This document shows, one piece after another, positions 23,329 to 30,247 of a stretch of DNA of 30,247 nt. Under the pieces are notes generated by a model, which searched no databases, was not told the DNA's origin, and worked only from the letters and a program-made list of their open reading frames with translations. The position numbers and the translations under genes are program-made. Position 1 is the stretch's first letter; the number at the start of each line of letters is the position of its first letter. Where the stretch lies: contig JBIKLY010000037.1 of assembly GCA_044359525.1 (NCBI GenBank), positions 1-30,247 of the forward strand. The letters run 5' to 3'. This stretch comes from CAJBIL01 sp044359525 (GTDB lineage: Bacteria; Pseudomonadota; Gammaproteobacteria; Burkholderiales; Rhodocyclaceae).

Positions 23329-23418
23329 TGGCGGAGGCGGTGAGATTCGAACTCACGGAGGCCTTGCGACCTCGTCAGTTTTCAAGACTGATCCATTAAA
23401 CCACTCTGGCACACCTCC
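23329..23418 (-). tRNA. tRNA-Ser (anticodon TGA)
   Basis: A 90-base class II tRNA on the minus strand. The acceptor stem GGAGGTG pairs with CGCCTCC (one G-T pair). The anticodon loop CTTGAAA carries TGA (reads UCN serine codons), and there is a long variable arm and encoded CCA (23329-23331). I could not find a convincing promoter upstream; 23419-23589 holds no other gene. Confidence 0.97.
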
Positions 23419-23589
23419 TGTTACCGGCATAAAGTTCGATATGGCGAATTGCTTCGGCAATGACTTTTTTGCGACGCGAATGATACCATATGCGGCGCAG
23501 TGGATATTGCCTCGCGAAGCTTGAAACTTTTCAGGCTGGTCGCCAGTCTTAAGACCGTATCCGCATGTCCATAACAGGAGGATGAGTCA

Positions 23590-24282
23590 ATGCAACCAGA
23601 GTTTCAGATGACCGGTCAGGCAGCGCAGGCGTTGTCGCTGCAGCACAACAAGGTACTGCGCAGCACCTATATGCTGCTTGCCTTGTCGATGGTTCCTACG
23701 GTGATTGGCGCACTGCTTGGCGTGCAGATGAAGTTTTCTTTCTTCGCCGGCAGCCCGATGATCTCCTTCATGGTTTTCCTCGGCATCGCGTTCGGCTTCA
23801 TGTGGGGTATCGAGCGCACGAAAAACAGCGGCATGGGTGTTGTCCTGCTGCTCGGTTTTACCTTCTTCATGGGCTTGATGCTCTCGCGTATCCTGCAGGT
23901 GGCGCTTGGTTTCTCCAACGGCGGCTCATTGATCGCCATGGCGGCTGGCGGTACCGGGGCGATCTTTTTTACGCTGGCCGGTGTGGCGACGGTGACGAAG
24001 AAGGATTTCAGTTTCCTCGGCAACTTTCTGTTCGTTGGCATGGTCGTGGTTCTGCTGGCGGCGCTGGCGAATGCTTTCTTCCAGATTCCGGTGCTGTCAC
24101 TGGTAATTTCGGCGGTGGCGGTGCTGATCTTCTCGGCTTACATCCTGTATGACATCAGCCGCATCGTGAATGGTGGCGAGGACAACTACATTTCGGCGAC
24201 GCTGGCCGTCTATCTCGATGTCTACAACGTGTTTGTCAGCCTGCTCAATTTGCTGATGGCGTTTGGTGGCGAACGCGACTGA
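23590..24282 (+). CDS. Bax inhibitor-1 / YccA family membrane protein
   Basis: A 230-residue inner-membrane protein with about seven hydrophobic segments: TYMLLALSMVPTVIGALLGV, MISFMVFLGIAFGFMWGI, GMGVVLLLGFTFFMGLML, then SLIAMAAGGTGAIFFTLAGV, FLFVGMVVVLLAALANAFF, VLSLVISAVAVLIFSAYIL, and VYLDVYNVFVSLLNLLMAF. YILYDISRIVNGGEDNYISA is the family's C-terminal signature with the acidic residues thought to act in pH-gated ion leak. A textbook ribosome site AGGAGG sits eight bases before the ATG. YccA in E. coli interacts with the FtsH protease; whether that applies here is inference. Confidence 0.93.
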   Translation: MQPEFQMTGQAAQALSLQHNKVLRSTYMLLALSMVPTVIGALLGVQMKFSFFAGSPMISFMVFLGIAFGFMWGIERTKNSGMGVVLLLGFTFFMGLMLSRILQVALGFSNGGSLIAMAAGGTGAIFFTLAGVATVTKKDFSFLGNFLFVGMVVVLLAALANAFFQIPVLSLVISAVAVLIFSAYILYDISRIVNGGEDNYISATLAVYLDVYNVFVSLLNLLMAFGGERD

Positions 24283-24298
24283 ACCTCTCGCGCGACAA

Positions 24299-24328
24299 AC
24301 AAAAAGGCGGCCATGGCCGCCTTTTTGT
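24299..24328. terminator. Bidirectional terminator between the Bax-inhibitor gene and the ArnD-like gene
   Basis: ACAAAAAGGCGGCC (24299-24312) and GGCCGCCTTTTTGT (24315-24328) are exact inverted repeats around AT; the effective loop is CATG. A-run and T-run flank the GC stem, so it works in both directions for the two converging genes. Confidence 0.9.
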
Positions 24329-24343
24329 CGCCTGCGGCAATGT

Positions 24344-25240
24344 TCAGCCGAGAAATTCCGGGCCCTGAACGAACAGCTTGCCGGAGCCGCCGGGAAGCTC
24401 GGCAAAGATGGCTTCGTGGCGCGGCAGGCTTGTCAGATCCAGCGCGGCGTAAATGTCGCGCATGGCGACCAGATCAAAGCCCTGTGCTTTCCATCCGGCC
24501 AGCAGCTTGTCGAGGACGCCAACGAGCTTCATGCCCTCGAGTTCGGCGCGCAGGGTGAAGATTTGATCTGTGCTGGCGGTTGCCGTGAGCTGCAGCAGAT
24601 GGTCGGCGACATTGTCGACGCTCAGATCATCGACGCCGATCAGTTCGTCGAGCGTCGGCAGCGTGGTCGGCAGTTGTGGGCAGGCAACAATTTCGCCGTC
24701 GATGACCGGGATGTACGGGAATTTACCGCGGCCGTCCGAGCTATAGGTGAAACCCTTGCGTTGCGTCAGGCGCAGCGCATGGCGGTTCATTTGCCAGCCG
24801 GCAGCGCCGTGTGTTTTTGGTTTTTCGGCAAAAATTTCTTCGAAGCGCTGGCAGGCTTTGCCCATCTCCGTTTCAACCCAGGTATTGTCGGCCGTGACGA
24901 CGCCATCTTGCCAGCGTACGTGATCCCAGCAGTGAATGCCGACTTCGTAGCCGGCGTCGCGCACCGTGCGCAAGATATCGGCACAGCGTTTTCCAATGTC
25001 CGGCCCGGGCAGCAGCGTGCCGTACATCAGCGTGCGCAGGCCGTAGTGCCCGGCGACCGGGTTTTTTTTCGATCCCGGCCGGAAAAAGCGCTTGATGGTA
25101 CGTCCGGTATGATCCGGGCCGAGCGAGAAGAGGAAGGTCGCCTGCGCTTGATGTTTCTGCAGTAGTTCGACCAGCGTGGGTACGCCGCGTAGCGTGCCGC
25201 GATAGGTGTCGACGTCGATCTTGAGGGCAAGGCGTTTCAT
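24344..25240 (-). CDS. Polysaccharide deacetylase family protein, ArnD-like
   Basis: A 298-residue NodB-fold metal-dependent deacetylase/deformylase. KIDVDTYRGTLRGVPTLVEL carries the catalytic Asp-x-Asp and resembles E. coli ArnD ([20 protein letters not shown]). FLFSLGPDHTGRTIKRFFRP, GYEVGIHCWDHVRWQDGVV, AAGWQMNRHALRL, and LPTTLPTLDELIG also follow ArnD closely. ArnD removes the formyl group from undecaprenyl-phosphate formyl-aminoarabinose during lipid A modification. No other arn gene is in the window and the substrate here is not proven. The protein has no signal peptide in this reading, which fits ArnD-like enzymes working at the membrane face. It follows the Mth938-fold gene by 54 bases. 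Confidence 0.88.
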   Translation of the reverse strand: MKRLALKIDVDTYRGTLRGVPTLVELLQKHQAQATFLFSLGPDHTGRTIKRFFRPGSKKNPVAGHYGLRTLMYGTLLPGPDIGKRCADILRTVRDAGYEVGIHCWDHVRWQDGVVTADNTWVETEMGKACQRFEEIFAEKPKTHGAAGWQMNRHALRLTQRKGFTYSSDGRGKFPYIPVIDGEIVACPQLPTTLPTLDELIGVDDLSVDNVADHLLQLTATASTDQIFTLRAELEGMKLVGVLDKLLAGWKAQGFDLVAMRDIYAALDLTSLPRHEAIFAELPGGSGKLFVQGPEFLG

Positions 25241-25294
25241 TGAGGTGCCGGCTGGTAATGGGGGCGTGAGCTTTGCAGGGCACTCCGGGCGGTG

Positions 25295-25666
25295 TCAGGC
25301 GAGCAACAGGCCGGCAGCCACCTTGCGGCCCTCGGCTACCAGGATGTTGTAGGTACGGCAGGCGGCCTGCAGATTCATGACTTCAAGACCTTTTTGTGCG
25401 AGCACCAGCGGCCGCATCAACTCCGGGCGCGGAAAACGCAACTGCTTGCCAGTGCCGAGCAGAATGATCTCGGCGTCAAGGCCGGCAAGCAGTTCAAAGT
25501 CGGCAACCGTCAAGGTGTCAAAATCGGCCTGCGTCCACTCCTCGATCAGGCGGTCCGGCAGGACGACGACGTTACAATTGTGACGGATGCCGTTGACGCT
25601 CACATAGCCTTCACCATAAGCAGTAAAGGTATTGAGGCCATCGGTTTGGGCGAGCTGCAGTTTCAT
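25295..25666 (-). CDS. Mth938-like (DUF498) domain protein
   Basis: A 123-residue cytoplasmic protein beginning MKLQLAQTDGLNTFTAYGEG. It continues with NVVVLPDRLIEEW, LLAGLDAEIILLGTGKQLRF, PRPELMRPLVLAQKGLEVMN and CRTYNILVAEGRKVAAGLLL. LLGTGKQ and TYNxLxxEGRxVAAxL are the recognisable features of the Mth938/NDUFAF3 family, whose eukaryotic members help assemble respiratory complex I; the bacterial role is unknown. ATG 25666 gives the usual N-terminus; an upstream start at 25684 exists but is less likely. A -10-like TATAAT (25704-25699) lies upstream. It is divergent from alaC. Confidence 0.9.
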   Translation of the reverse strand: MKLQLAQTDGLNTFTAYGEGYVSVNGIRHNCNVVVLPDRLIEEWTQADFDTLTVADFELLAGLDAEIILLGTGKQLRFPRPELMRPLVLAQKGLEVMNLQAACRTYNILVAEGRKVAAGLLLA

Positions 25667-25797
25667 GAAAATTGCGGTGCACAAAACGATAAAGTAGGAT
25701 TATAGCTTTTTTGCTCCTCGCAATTGGCAGGCAGCGGTAGGTAAGCGTGCTGCAGTCCCGAATATTGAATTAGTTGACAGACTCCCGAGCCAGACCC

Positions 25798-26994
25798 ATG
25801 AGAGAATTTTCCCGCATCAAGCGTTTGCCGCCCTACGTATTCAACATCACCGGTGAGTTGAAGATGGCCGCACGTCGTCGCGGTGAAGACATCATCGACA
25901 TGAGCATGGGCAACCCCGACGGCAAGACACCGCAGCACATTACCGACAAGCTGGTGGAGGCGGCGCTGCGCGAGAATACGCATGGCTATTCGGTGTCCAA
26001 GGGCATCCTGCGGCTGCGCAAGGCGATTTGCGACTGGTATCAGCGCCGCTACGACGTAACTTTCGATCCGGAAACTGAGGCCGTGGTGACCATCGGCTCG
26101 AAAGAAGGCCTGGCGCACCTGATGCTCGCCACGCTGGACCGCGGTGATACGGTGCTGGTGCCGAATCCTTCGTATCCGATCCATATTTACGGCGCGATCA
26201 TTGCCGGTGCCGAGATCCGCTCGGTGCGCATGACACCGGAAGTCGACTTCTTCGAAGAGTTGCAGCGCGCCATCCGCGAATGCACGCCGAAACCGAAGAT
26301 GATGATTCTCGGCTTTCCGAGCAATCCCACCGCAATGTGTGTCGATCTCGACTTTTTCGTGCGCGTTGTGGCGCTGGCCAAACAGCACGACATTCTGGTG
26401 GTGCACGATCTGGCCTATGCCGACATTGTCTTTGATGGCGAATTTACCAACAATCAAGCCCCGTCGATCATGCAGGTGCCCGGCGCACGTGATGTTGCGG
26501 TCGAATTCTTCACCATGTCGAAGAGCTACAACATGGCCGGCTGGCGGGTTGGCTACATGGTCGGCAACAAGGCGCTGTGCAACGCGCTGGCGCGCATCAA
26601 GAGCTATCACGACTACGGCACCTTCACGCCGATCCAGATCGCCTCGGTCATTGCCCTCGACGGCCCGCAGGAATGCGTCGAAGAAGTGCGGCAGTTGTAT
26701 GAAAGCCGCCGCAACGTGCTTGCCAAGGGTCTGCACGAGGCCGGCTGGATGGTCGATGTGCCGAAGGCGTCAATGTACATCTGGGCGAAAATTCCCGAGG
26801 CTTACCGGAAAATGGGCTCGCTGGAGTTTGCCAAGAAGCTGCTCTCTGAAGCCAAGGTCGCTGTCTCGCCCGGTGTTGGTTTCGGCGAATACGGCGATGA
26901 TCATGTACGCTTCGCCCTGATCGAGAATGAAGAGCGCACGCGGCAGGCGGTTCGCGGCATCAAAGACATGTTCAGGAAAGACAGTTTGCTGTAA
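25798..26994 (+). CDS. alaC: Alanine-forming aminotransferase AlaC
   Basis: PLP-dependent class I/II aminotransferase making alanine from pyruvate with glutamate. The sequence is very close to E. coli AlaC as I remember it: LPPYVFNITGELKMAARRRG, MSMGNPDGKTPQHI, VTIGSKEGLAHLMLATLDRG, VPNPSYPIHIYGAIIAGAEI, and MSKSYNMAGWRVGYMVGNK with the PLP lysine. I used ATG 25798 (MREFSRIKRL). A TTG at 25774 would add MTDSRARP and resembles the E. coli start MADTRP, so it stays possible; neither has a strong ribosome site. The next gene is a second alanine aminotransferase, 11 bases downstream, and hom follows. Confidence 0.94.
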   Translation: MREFSRIKRLPPYVFNITGELKMAARRRGEDIIDMSMGNPDGKTPQHITDKLVEAALRENTHGYSVSKGILRLRKAICDWYQRRYDVTFDPETEAVVTIGSKEGLAHLMLATLDRGDTVLVPNPSYPIHIYGAIIAGAEIRSVRMTPEVDFFEELQRAIRECTPKPKMMILGFPSNPTAMCVDLDFFVRVVALAKQHDILVVHDLAYADIVFDGEFTNNQAPSIMQVPGARDVAVEFFTMSKSYNMAGWRVGYMVGNKALCNALARIKSYHDYGTFTPIQIASVIALDGPQECVEEVRQLYESRRNVLAKGLHEAGWMVDVPKASMYIWAKIPEAYRKMGSLEFAKKLLSEAKVAVSPGVGFGEYGDDHVRFALIENEERTRQAVRGIKDMFRKDSLL

Positions 26995-27005
26995 GGCGGC
27001 TGATA

Positions 27006-28244
27006 ATGAAAACCCCGATGAAACCCATACTCAAGTCAAAAAAACTCGCCAACGTCTGCTACGACATTCGCGGCCCGGTGCTGCAGAAGGCCAAGCAGAT
27101 GGAGGACGAGGGGCACAAGATCATCAAGCTGAACATCGGCAACCTCGCGTCGTTCGGCTTTGACGCGCCGGAAGAAATCCAGCTCGACATGATCCGCAAC
27201 CTGCCCAATGCGGCGGGCTATTCGGATTCGAAAGGCATTTTCGCCGCGCGCAAGGCGATCATGCATTACACGCAGCAGAAGCACATCAAGGGCGTGACGC
27301 TGGAGGATATTTACCTCGGTAACGGCGTTTCCGAATTGATCGTCATGGCCATGAACGCGCTCCTTAACGAGGGCGACGAAGTGCTGGTTCCGGCGCCGGA
27401 TTACCCGCTGTGGACGGCCGCAGTCAGTCTTTCCAGCGGCACGCCGCGCCATTATCTGTGCGACGAAGCGGCTGGCTGGCTACCCGACATGGCGGATATT
27501 CGTAGCAAGATTACGCCGAACACGCGCGCTATCGTCATCATCAATCCGAATAATCCGACCGGCGCGCTTTATCCCGACAGCGTGCTGCTTGAGATCGTCG
27601 CCATTGCCCGCGAACACGGCCTGATCATCTATGCCGACGAGGTGTACGACAAGGTGCTGTACGACGGCGCGACGCATACGGCGATTGCGTCGCTGTCGGA
27701 AGATGTGCTGACCATTACCTTCAACGGCCTGTCGAAGAACTACCGTTCCTGCGGCTATCGCGCTGGCTGGATGGTGGTGTCGGGCGACAAGCGTGAGGCG
27801 GGCGACTATATCGAAGGTCTGACCATGCTGGCGTCGATGCGCCTGTGCGCCAACGTGCCGGGGCAATACGCCATCCAGACCGCGCTCGGCGGCTATCAGA
27901 GCATCGACGATCTGGTCGCCGAGGGCGGCCGCATGCGTCGTCAGCGCGACCTGGCACACGAACTGATTACGGCGATTCCCGGCGTCACTTGCGTCAAGCC
28001 GAAGGCAACCTTGTACATGTTCCCGCGTCTTGACCCGAAGATTTACCCGATTGCCGACGATCAGGACTTCATTGCCGAGTTGCTCGACGAAGAACGTGTG
28101 CTGCTGGTGCAGGGAACCGGTTTCAACTGGCCGACACCCGATCACTTCCGTCTCGTTTTCCTGCCGCACGAAGACGATCTGCGCGAAGCAATCGGCCGTA
28201 TTGCGCGCTTTCTCGAAGGCTATAGAAAACGGCACGGCGGCTAG
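27006..28244 (+). CDS. alaA: AlaA-like alanine/glutamate aminotransferase
   Basis: A second PLP aminotransferase, 412 residues, directly behind alaC. It matches E. coli AlaA in LANVCYDIRGPVLQKAKQME, VSELIVMAMNALLNEGDEVL, VPAPDYPLWTAAVSLSSGTP, VIINPNNPTGALYP and MLASMRLCANVPGQYAIQTA. The PLP lysine is in FNGLSKNYRSCGYRAGW. Two conserved spots differ from E. coli: LNIGNLASFGFDAP instead of LNIGNPAPFGFDAP, and SCGYRAGW instead of VAGFRQGW. The start has AAGGCGG upstream and overlaps no gene. AlaA and AlaC are encoded far apart in E. coli, so this tandem is unusual. The alanine assignment rests on similarity. Confidence 0.88.
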   Translation: MKTPMKPILKSKKLANVCYDIRGPVLQKAKQMEDEGHKIIKLNIGNLASFGFDAPEEIQLDMIRNLPNAAGYSDSKGIFAARKAIMHYTQQKHIKGVTLEDIYLGNGVSELIVMAMNALLNEGDEVLVPAPDYPLWTAAVSLSSGTPRHYLCDEAAGWLPDMADIRSKITPNTRAIVIINPNNPTGALYPDSVLLEIVAIAREHGLIIYADEVYDKVLYDGATHTAIASLSEDVLTITFNGLSKNYRSCGYRAGWMVVSGDKREAGDYIEGLTMLASMRLCANVPGQYAIQTALGGYQSIDDLVAEGGRMRRQRDLAHELITAIPGVTCVKPKATLYMFPRLDPKIYPIADDQDFIAELLDEERVLLVQGTGFNWPTPDHFRLVFLPHEDDLREAIGRIARFLEGYRKRHGG

Positions 28245-28252
28245 GAAACAAA

Positions 28253-28348
28253 GCGAACCACCAAGGCACCAAGAACACCAAGTTACACCAAGAAATTCAT
28301 CGGTTTTACTTGGTGTAACTTGGTGCCCTTTGTGTCTTGGTGGTTCGC
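28253..28348. repeat. Long imperfect palindrome made of CACCAAG units
   Basis: The 40-base left arm (28253-28292) and right arm (28309-28348) match at 36 of 40 positions when one is reverse-complemented, around a 16-base spacer. The arms start GCGAACCACCAAG and are built from imperfect CACCAAG repeats spaced 8-10 bases. It sits in the 138-base gap between the alaA-like gene and hom. It could form a cruciform or a long RNA hairpin. There is no transposase or clear target duplication. Confidence 0.9.
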
Positions 28349-28382
28349 ACTGTAAAATTTTTAACTTTACAAAGAGCATCTT

Positions 28383-29693
28383 ATGAAACCGATCAACGTT
28401 GGACTTCTCGGCATCGGCACCGTCGGTGGCGGTACTTTTACTGTTCTCAAACGCAATGCCGAGGAAATCGCTCGCCGCGCCGGCCGACCGATCCAGATCG
28501 TCGTCGTCGCCGACAAGAACACCGAACTGGCCAAGCAGGTCACCGGCGGCGCCTGCCGGATTACCGACGACGCGTTTGCGGTGGTCAATGATCCCGAAGT
28601 CGATATCGTTGTCGAACTGATCGGCGGCTACGGCGTGGCCAAGGAGCTGGTGCTCAAGGCTATTGCCAATGGCAAGCATGTCGTGACTGCCAACAAGGCG
28701 CTGCTGGCCGCGCACGGTAACGAGATTTTTGCTGCCGCACAGGACAAGGGCGTGATGGTCGCCTTCGAGGCGGCGGTGGCCGGCGGTATCCCGATCATCA
28801 AGGCGCTGCGCGAAGGCCTCACCGCCAACCGTATCGAATGGATTGCCGGCATCATCAACGGGACGACCAACTTCATCCTCTCCGAAATGCGCGACAAGGG
28901 GCTGTCTTTCGAGACCGTGCTCAAGGAAGCGCAGCGCCTTGGTTACGCCGAAGCCGACCCGACCTTCGACGTTGAAGGCGTCGATGCCGCGCACAAGCTG
29001 ACGATCATGTCGGCCATCGCCTTTGGCAATTCGATGAGCTTCGACAAGGCGCACATCGAAGGGATCAGCAAGCTTGATGCCGTCGATATCAAGTACGCCG
29101 AACAACTCGGCTACCGCATCAAGCTGCTCGGCATCACCAAGCGCACGCCCGAGGGTGTCGAGTTGCGCGTGCATCCGACGCTGATCCCGGCCAAGCGCCT
29201 GATCGCCAACGTCGAAGGCGCGATGAACGCCGTGCTGGTCAAGGGCGATGCTGTTGGCCCGACACTCTATTACGGCAAGGGTGCCGGCGCCGAGCCGACC
29301 GCCTCGTCGGTGATTGCCGATCTGGTCGATGTCACCCGCATGCACACATCTGATCCCGAACATCGTGTGCCGCATCTGGCCTTCCAGCCGAATGCGATGG
29401 TCGATCTGACCATCCTGCCGCTGTCCGAAATCATCACCAGCTACTACCTGCGTTTGCGCGTTGAAGACAAGCCGGGCGTGCTGGCCGATATCACGCGCAT
29501 CCTTGCTGACCAGCAGATTTCGATCGACGCCATGATCCAGCGCGAGCCGGGCGAAGGCGAAGAGCAGACCGACATCATCATGCTGACGCACCAGACGCGC
29601 GAGAAGAACGTCGATGCGGCGATTGCGAAAATTGAAGCGTTGACAGCGGTGAAGGGCAAGCTGACGCGCCTGCGTCTCGAAGAGTTGCTGTGA
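28383..29693 (+). CDS. hom: Homoserine dehydrogenase
   Basis: NAD(P)-dependent enzyme reducing aspartate semialdehyde to homoserine, the branch towards threonine and methionine. At 436 residues it has the form without a kinase domain. The nucleotide-binding start is VGLLGIGTVGGGTFTVL, followed by VVELIGGYGVAKELVLKA, TANKALLAAHGNEIF, and the catalytic region IEWIAGIINGTTNFILSEM. A C-terminal ACT domain begins near residue 355 (YYLRLRVEDKPGVLADITRI), the likely site of threonine feedback. The ribosome site is AAGAG. A long palindrome lies just upstream. The stop overlaps the start of the next gene (GTGA). thrC usually follows in betaproteobacteria but is not adjacent here. Confidence 0.97.
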   Translation: MKPINVGLLGIGTVGGGTFTVLKRNAEEIARRAGRPIQIVVVADKNTELAKQVTGGACRITDDAFAVVNDPEVDIVVELIGGYGVAKELVLKAIANGKHVVTANKALLAAHGNEIFAAAQDKGVMVAFEAAVAGGIPIIKALREGLTANRIEWIAGIINGTTNFILSEMRDKGLSFETVLKEAQRLGYAEADPTFDVEGVDAAHKLTIMSAIAFGNSMSFDKAHIEGISKLDAVDIKYAEQLGYRIKLLGITKRTPEGVELRVHPTLIPAKRLIANVEGAMNAVLVKGDAVGPTLYYGKGAGAEPTASSVIADLVDVTRMHTSDPEHRVPHLAFQPNAMVDLTILPLSEIITSYYLRLRVEDKPGVLADITRILADQQISIDAMIQREPGEGEEQTDIIMLTHQTREKNVDAAIAKIEALTAVKGKLTRLRLEELL

Positions 29694-30190
29694 AGCGGTT
29701 TTTCGCCCTTGCCGTCGCCTCGCTCATGCTGCTTGCCGCGTGCGAGTCGACCGGTACGCATCTGCTGACCTATGCAGCCCAGGGGACGGTCATTCAGGCG
29801 GATCGTCTGGTTCGGCAATTTTTCAGCGGCAATCGGGATGCCTTGCCGTATGGCGGGCCGGATATCGATGGTCCGCTACAGCGCATGCATGAGCGCTTTC
29901 CCGAGTTGAAGGCGCAACTTGAGCTCGGTACCCTGGGCCTGACCGAGGATGGCGATGTCGCGATTCGTGAAACAGGCGGTTCGACGCCCGAACTGAAGCA
30001 ACTGCTTCGTGCCGAGAACCGCGATCGTGCTGTCCTTTATACCGGGATGGCCGCTGCCGTGGGGCATGGGCGCGATACACTGGTTTACTGGCTGCCGTAT
30101 GTCGATGCTTCGTTCGGTGCCGAATGGCAGAAACAGGCCCCGAAAGGTTGGTGGCTGCGCAATGGGCAGAACGAATGGCGGCGTAAGTAA
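29690..30190 (+). CDS. Small lipoprotein with DUF1318/YdbL-like C-terminus
   Basis: A 166-residue predicted lipoprotein starting with GTG at 29690, overlapping the hom stop by four bases. The signal peptide MKRFFALAVASLMLLAAC ends in lipobox LAAC (Cys 18). The C-terminal part, LRAENRDRAVLYTGMAAAVG and onwards to APKGWWLRNGQNEWRRK, has the ENxxRxxLY and terminal W.xxNGxW.xK pattern of DUF1318 (YdbL) proteins, associated in E. coli with YnbE/YdbH and outer-membrane lipid homeostasis. The first half is not clearly assignable. No ydbH or ynbE partner is in the window. The DUF1318 assignment is from memory of the pattern. Confidence 0.72.
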   Translation: MKRFFALAVASLMLLAACESTGTHLLTYAAQGTVIQADRLVRQFFSGNRDALPYGGPDIDGPLQRMHERFPELKAQLELGTLGLTEDGDVAIRETGGSTPELKQLLRAENRDRAVLYTGMAAAVGHGRDTLVYWLPYVDASFGAEWQKQAPKGWWLRNGQNEWRRK

Positions 30191-30247
30191 GCGGTTTTTT
30201 GGCGATTCCCCTGATAAACCTGGGGCTATCTGCTATTTACATCAAAG

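Noticed and set aside
24263..25165. 300-codon open frame on the plus strand opposite the ArnD-like gene
   Set aside because: Antisense to a gene with clear catalytic motifs, and its start lies inside the Bax-inhibitor gene and terminator.
25663..26736. 357-codon open frame on the minus strand inside alaC
   Set aside because: Antisense to alaC, whose identity is certain; composition is His/Val/Gly-rich without a domain.
27480..29591. 703-codon open frame on the minus strand across the end of alaA, the palindrome and hom
   Set aside because: It is antisense to two certain genes; strong GC-rich codon bias of those genes leaves the opposite frame without stops. The part in the palindrome reads as cysteine/tryptophan-rich noise.

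Overview
The window is a stretch of bacterial chromosome, roughly 58-60% GC by eye, dense with housekeeping genes. It looks like a betaproteobacterium, most likely Rhodocyclales (Dechloromonas, Azonexus or Accumulibacter relatives). The evidence is the gene order rplT-pheS-pheT-ihfA-merR, the surE-pcm-nlpD-rpoS operon, dapA-bamC, an alaC/hom cluster, and protein sequences close to proteobacterial references I remember. No phage, transposase, integrase, CRISPR array or plasmid functions are visible. The taxonomic call is inference.

Layout. 1-4360 (+): the 3' end of rplT, a terminator-like hairpin, pheS-pheT (both Phe-tRNA synthetase subunits), ihfA, an overlapping MerR-type regulator, and tRNA-Pro(GGG) with its own promoter and terminator. 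4389-7670 (+): surE-pcm-nlpD-rpoS, the stationary-phase sigma operon, with ATGA overlaps. 7694-12561 (-): an overlapping operon moxR - DUF58 - tgpA-like transglutaminase - mltB-like lytic transglycosylase. 12673-16511 (+): a histone-deacetylase-family hydrolase, then dapA, bamC and a metallo-beta-lactamase-fold hydrolase. 16541-17528: a bidirectional terminator, an alanine-rich small lipoprotein and a small conserved protein on the minus strand. 17657-18955 (+): rlmD. 18969-21324 (-): lysC, tRNA-Ser(GCT), tRNA-Arg(ACG), a perfect hairpin and an unrecognised 249-residue protein. 21447-21878 (+): a small HTH regulator with a good promoter and a palindrome in its leader. 21896-23418: a radical SAM protein (-), queD (+) and tRNA-Ser(TGA) (-). 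23590-24282 (+): a Bax-inhibitor-1 family membrane protein. 24344-25666 (-): a Mth938-fold protein and an ArnD-like deacetylase. 25798-30190 (+): alaC, an alaA-like aminotransferase, a long imperfect palindrome, hom, and a DUF1318-like lipoprotein.

How the genes work together. Three themes stand out. The first is translation: PheST, four tRNAs, RlmD and QueD. The second is the envelope: NlpD, MltB, TgpA, BamC, an ArnD-like enzyme and small lipoproteins. The third is aspartate-family and alanine metabolism: LysC, DapA, Hom, AlaC and AlaA-like.

Most of the window is ordinary, and I found no clear new multi-gene system. The most notable non-coding signals are the 40-bp-arm palindrome built of CACCAAG units between the alaA-like gene and hom, and a recurring arrangement. 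At three places a stable-RNA or ribosomal-protein gene is followed by a hairpin and then, almost at once, by a protein gene with little or no room for its own promoter: rplT/pheS, tRNA-Pro/surE and tRNA-Arg/orf249. The least explained proteins are the 249-residue one beside tRNA-Arg, the radical SAM protein opposite queD, and the ArnD-like enzyme that sits away from any other arn gene.
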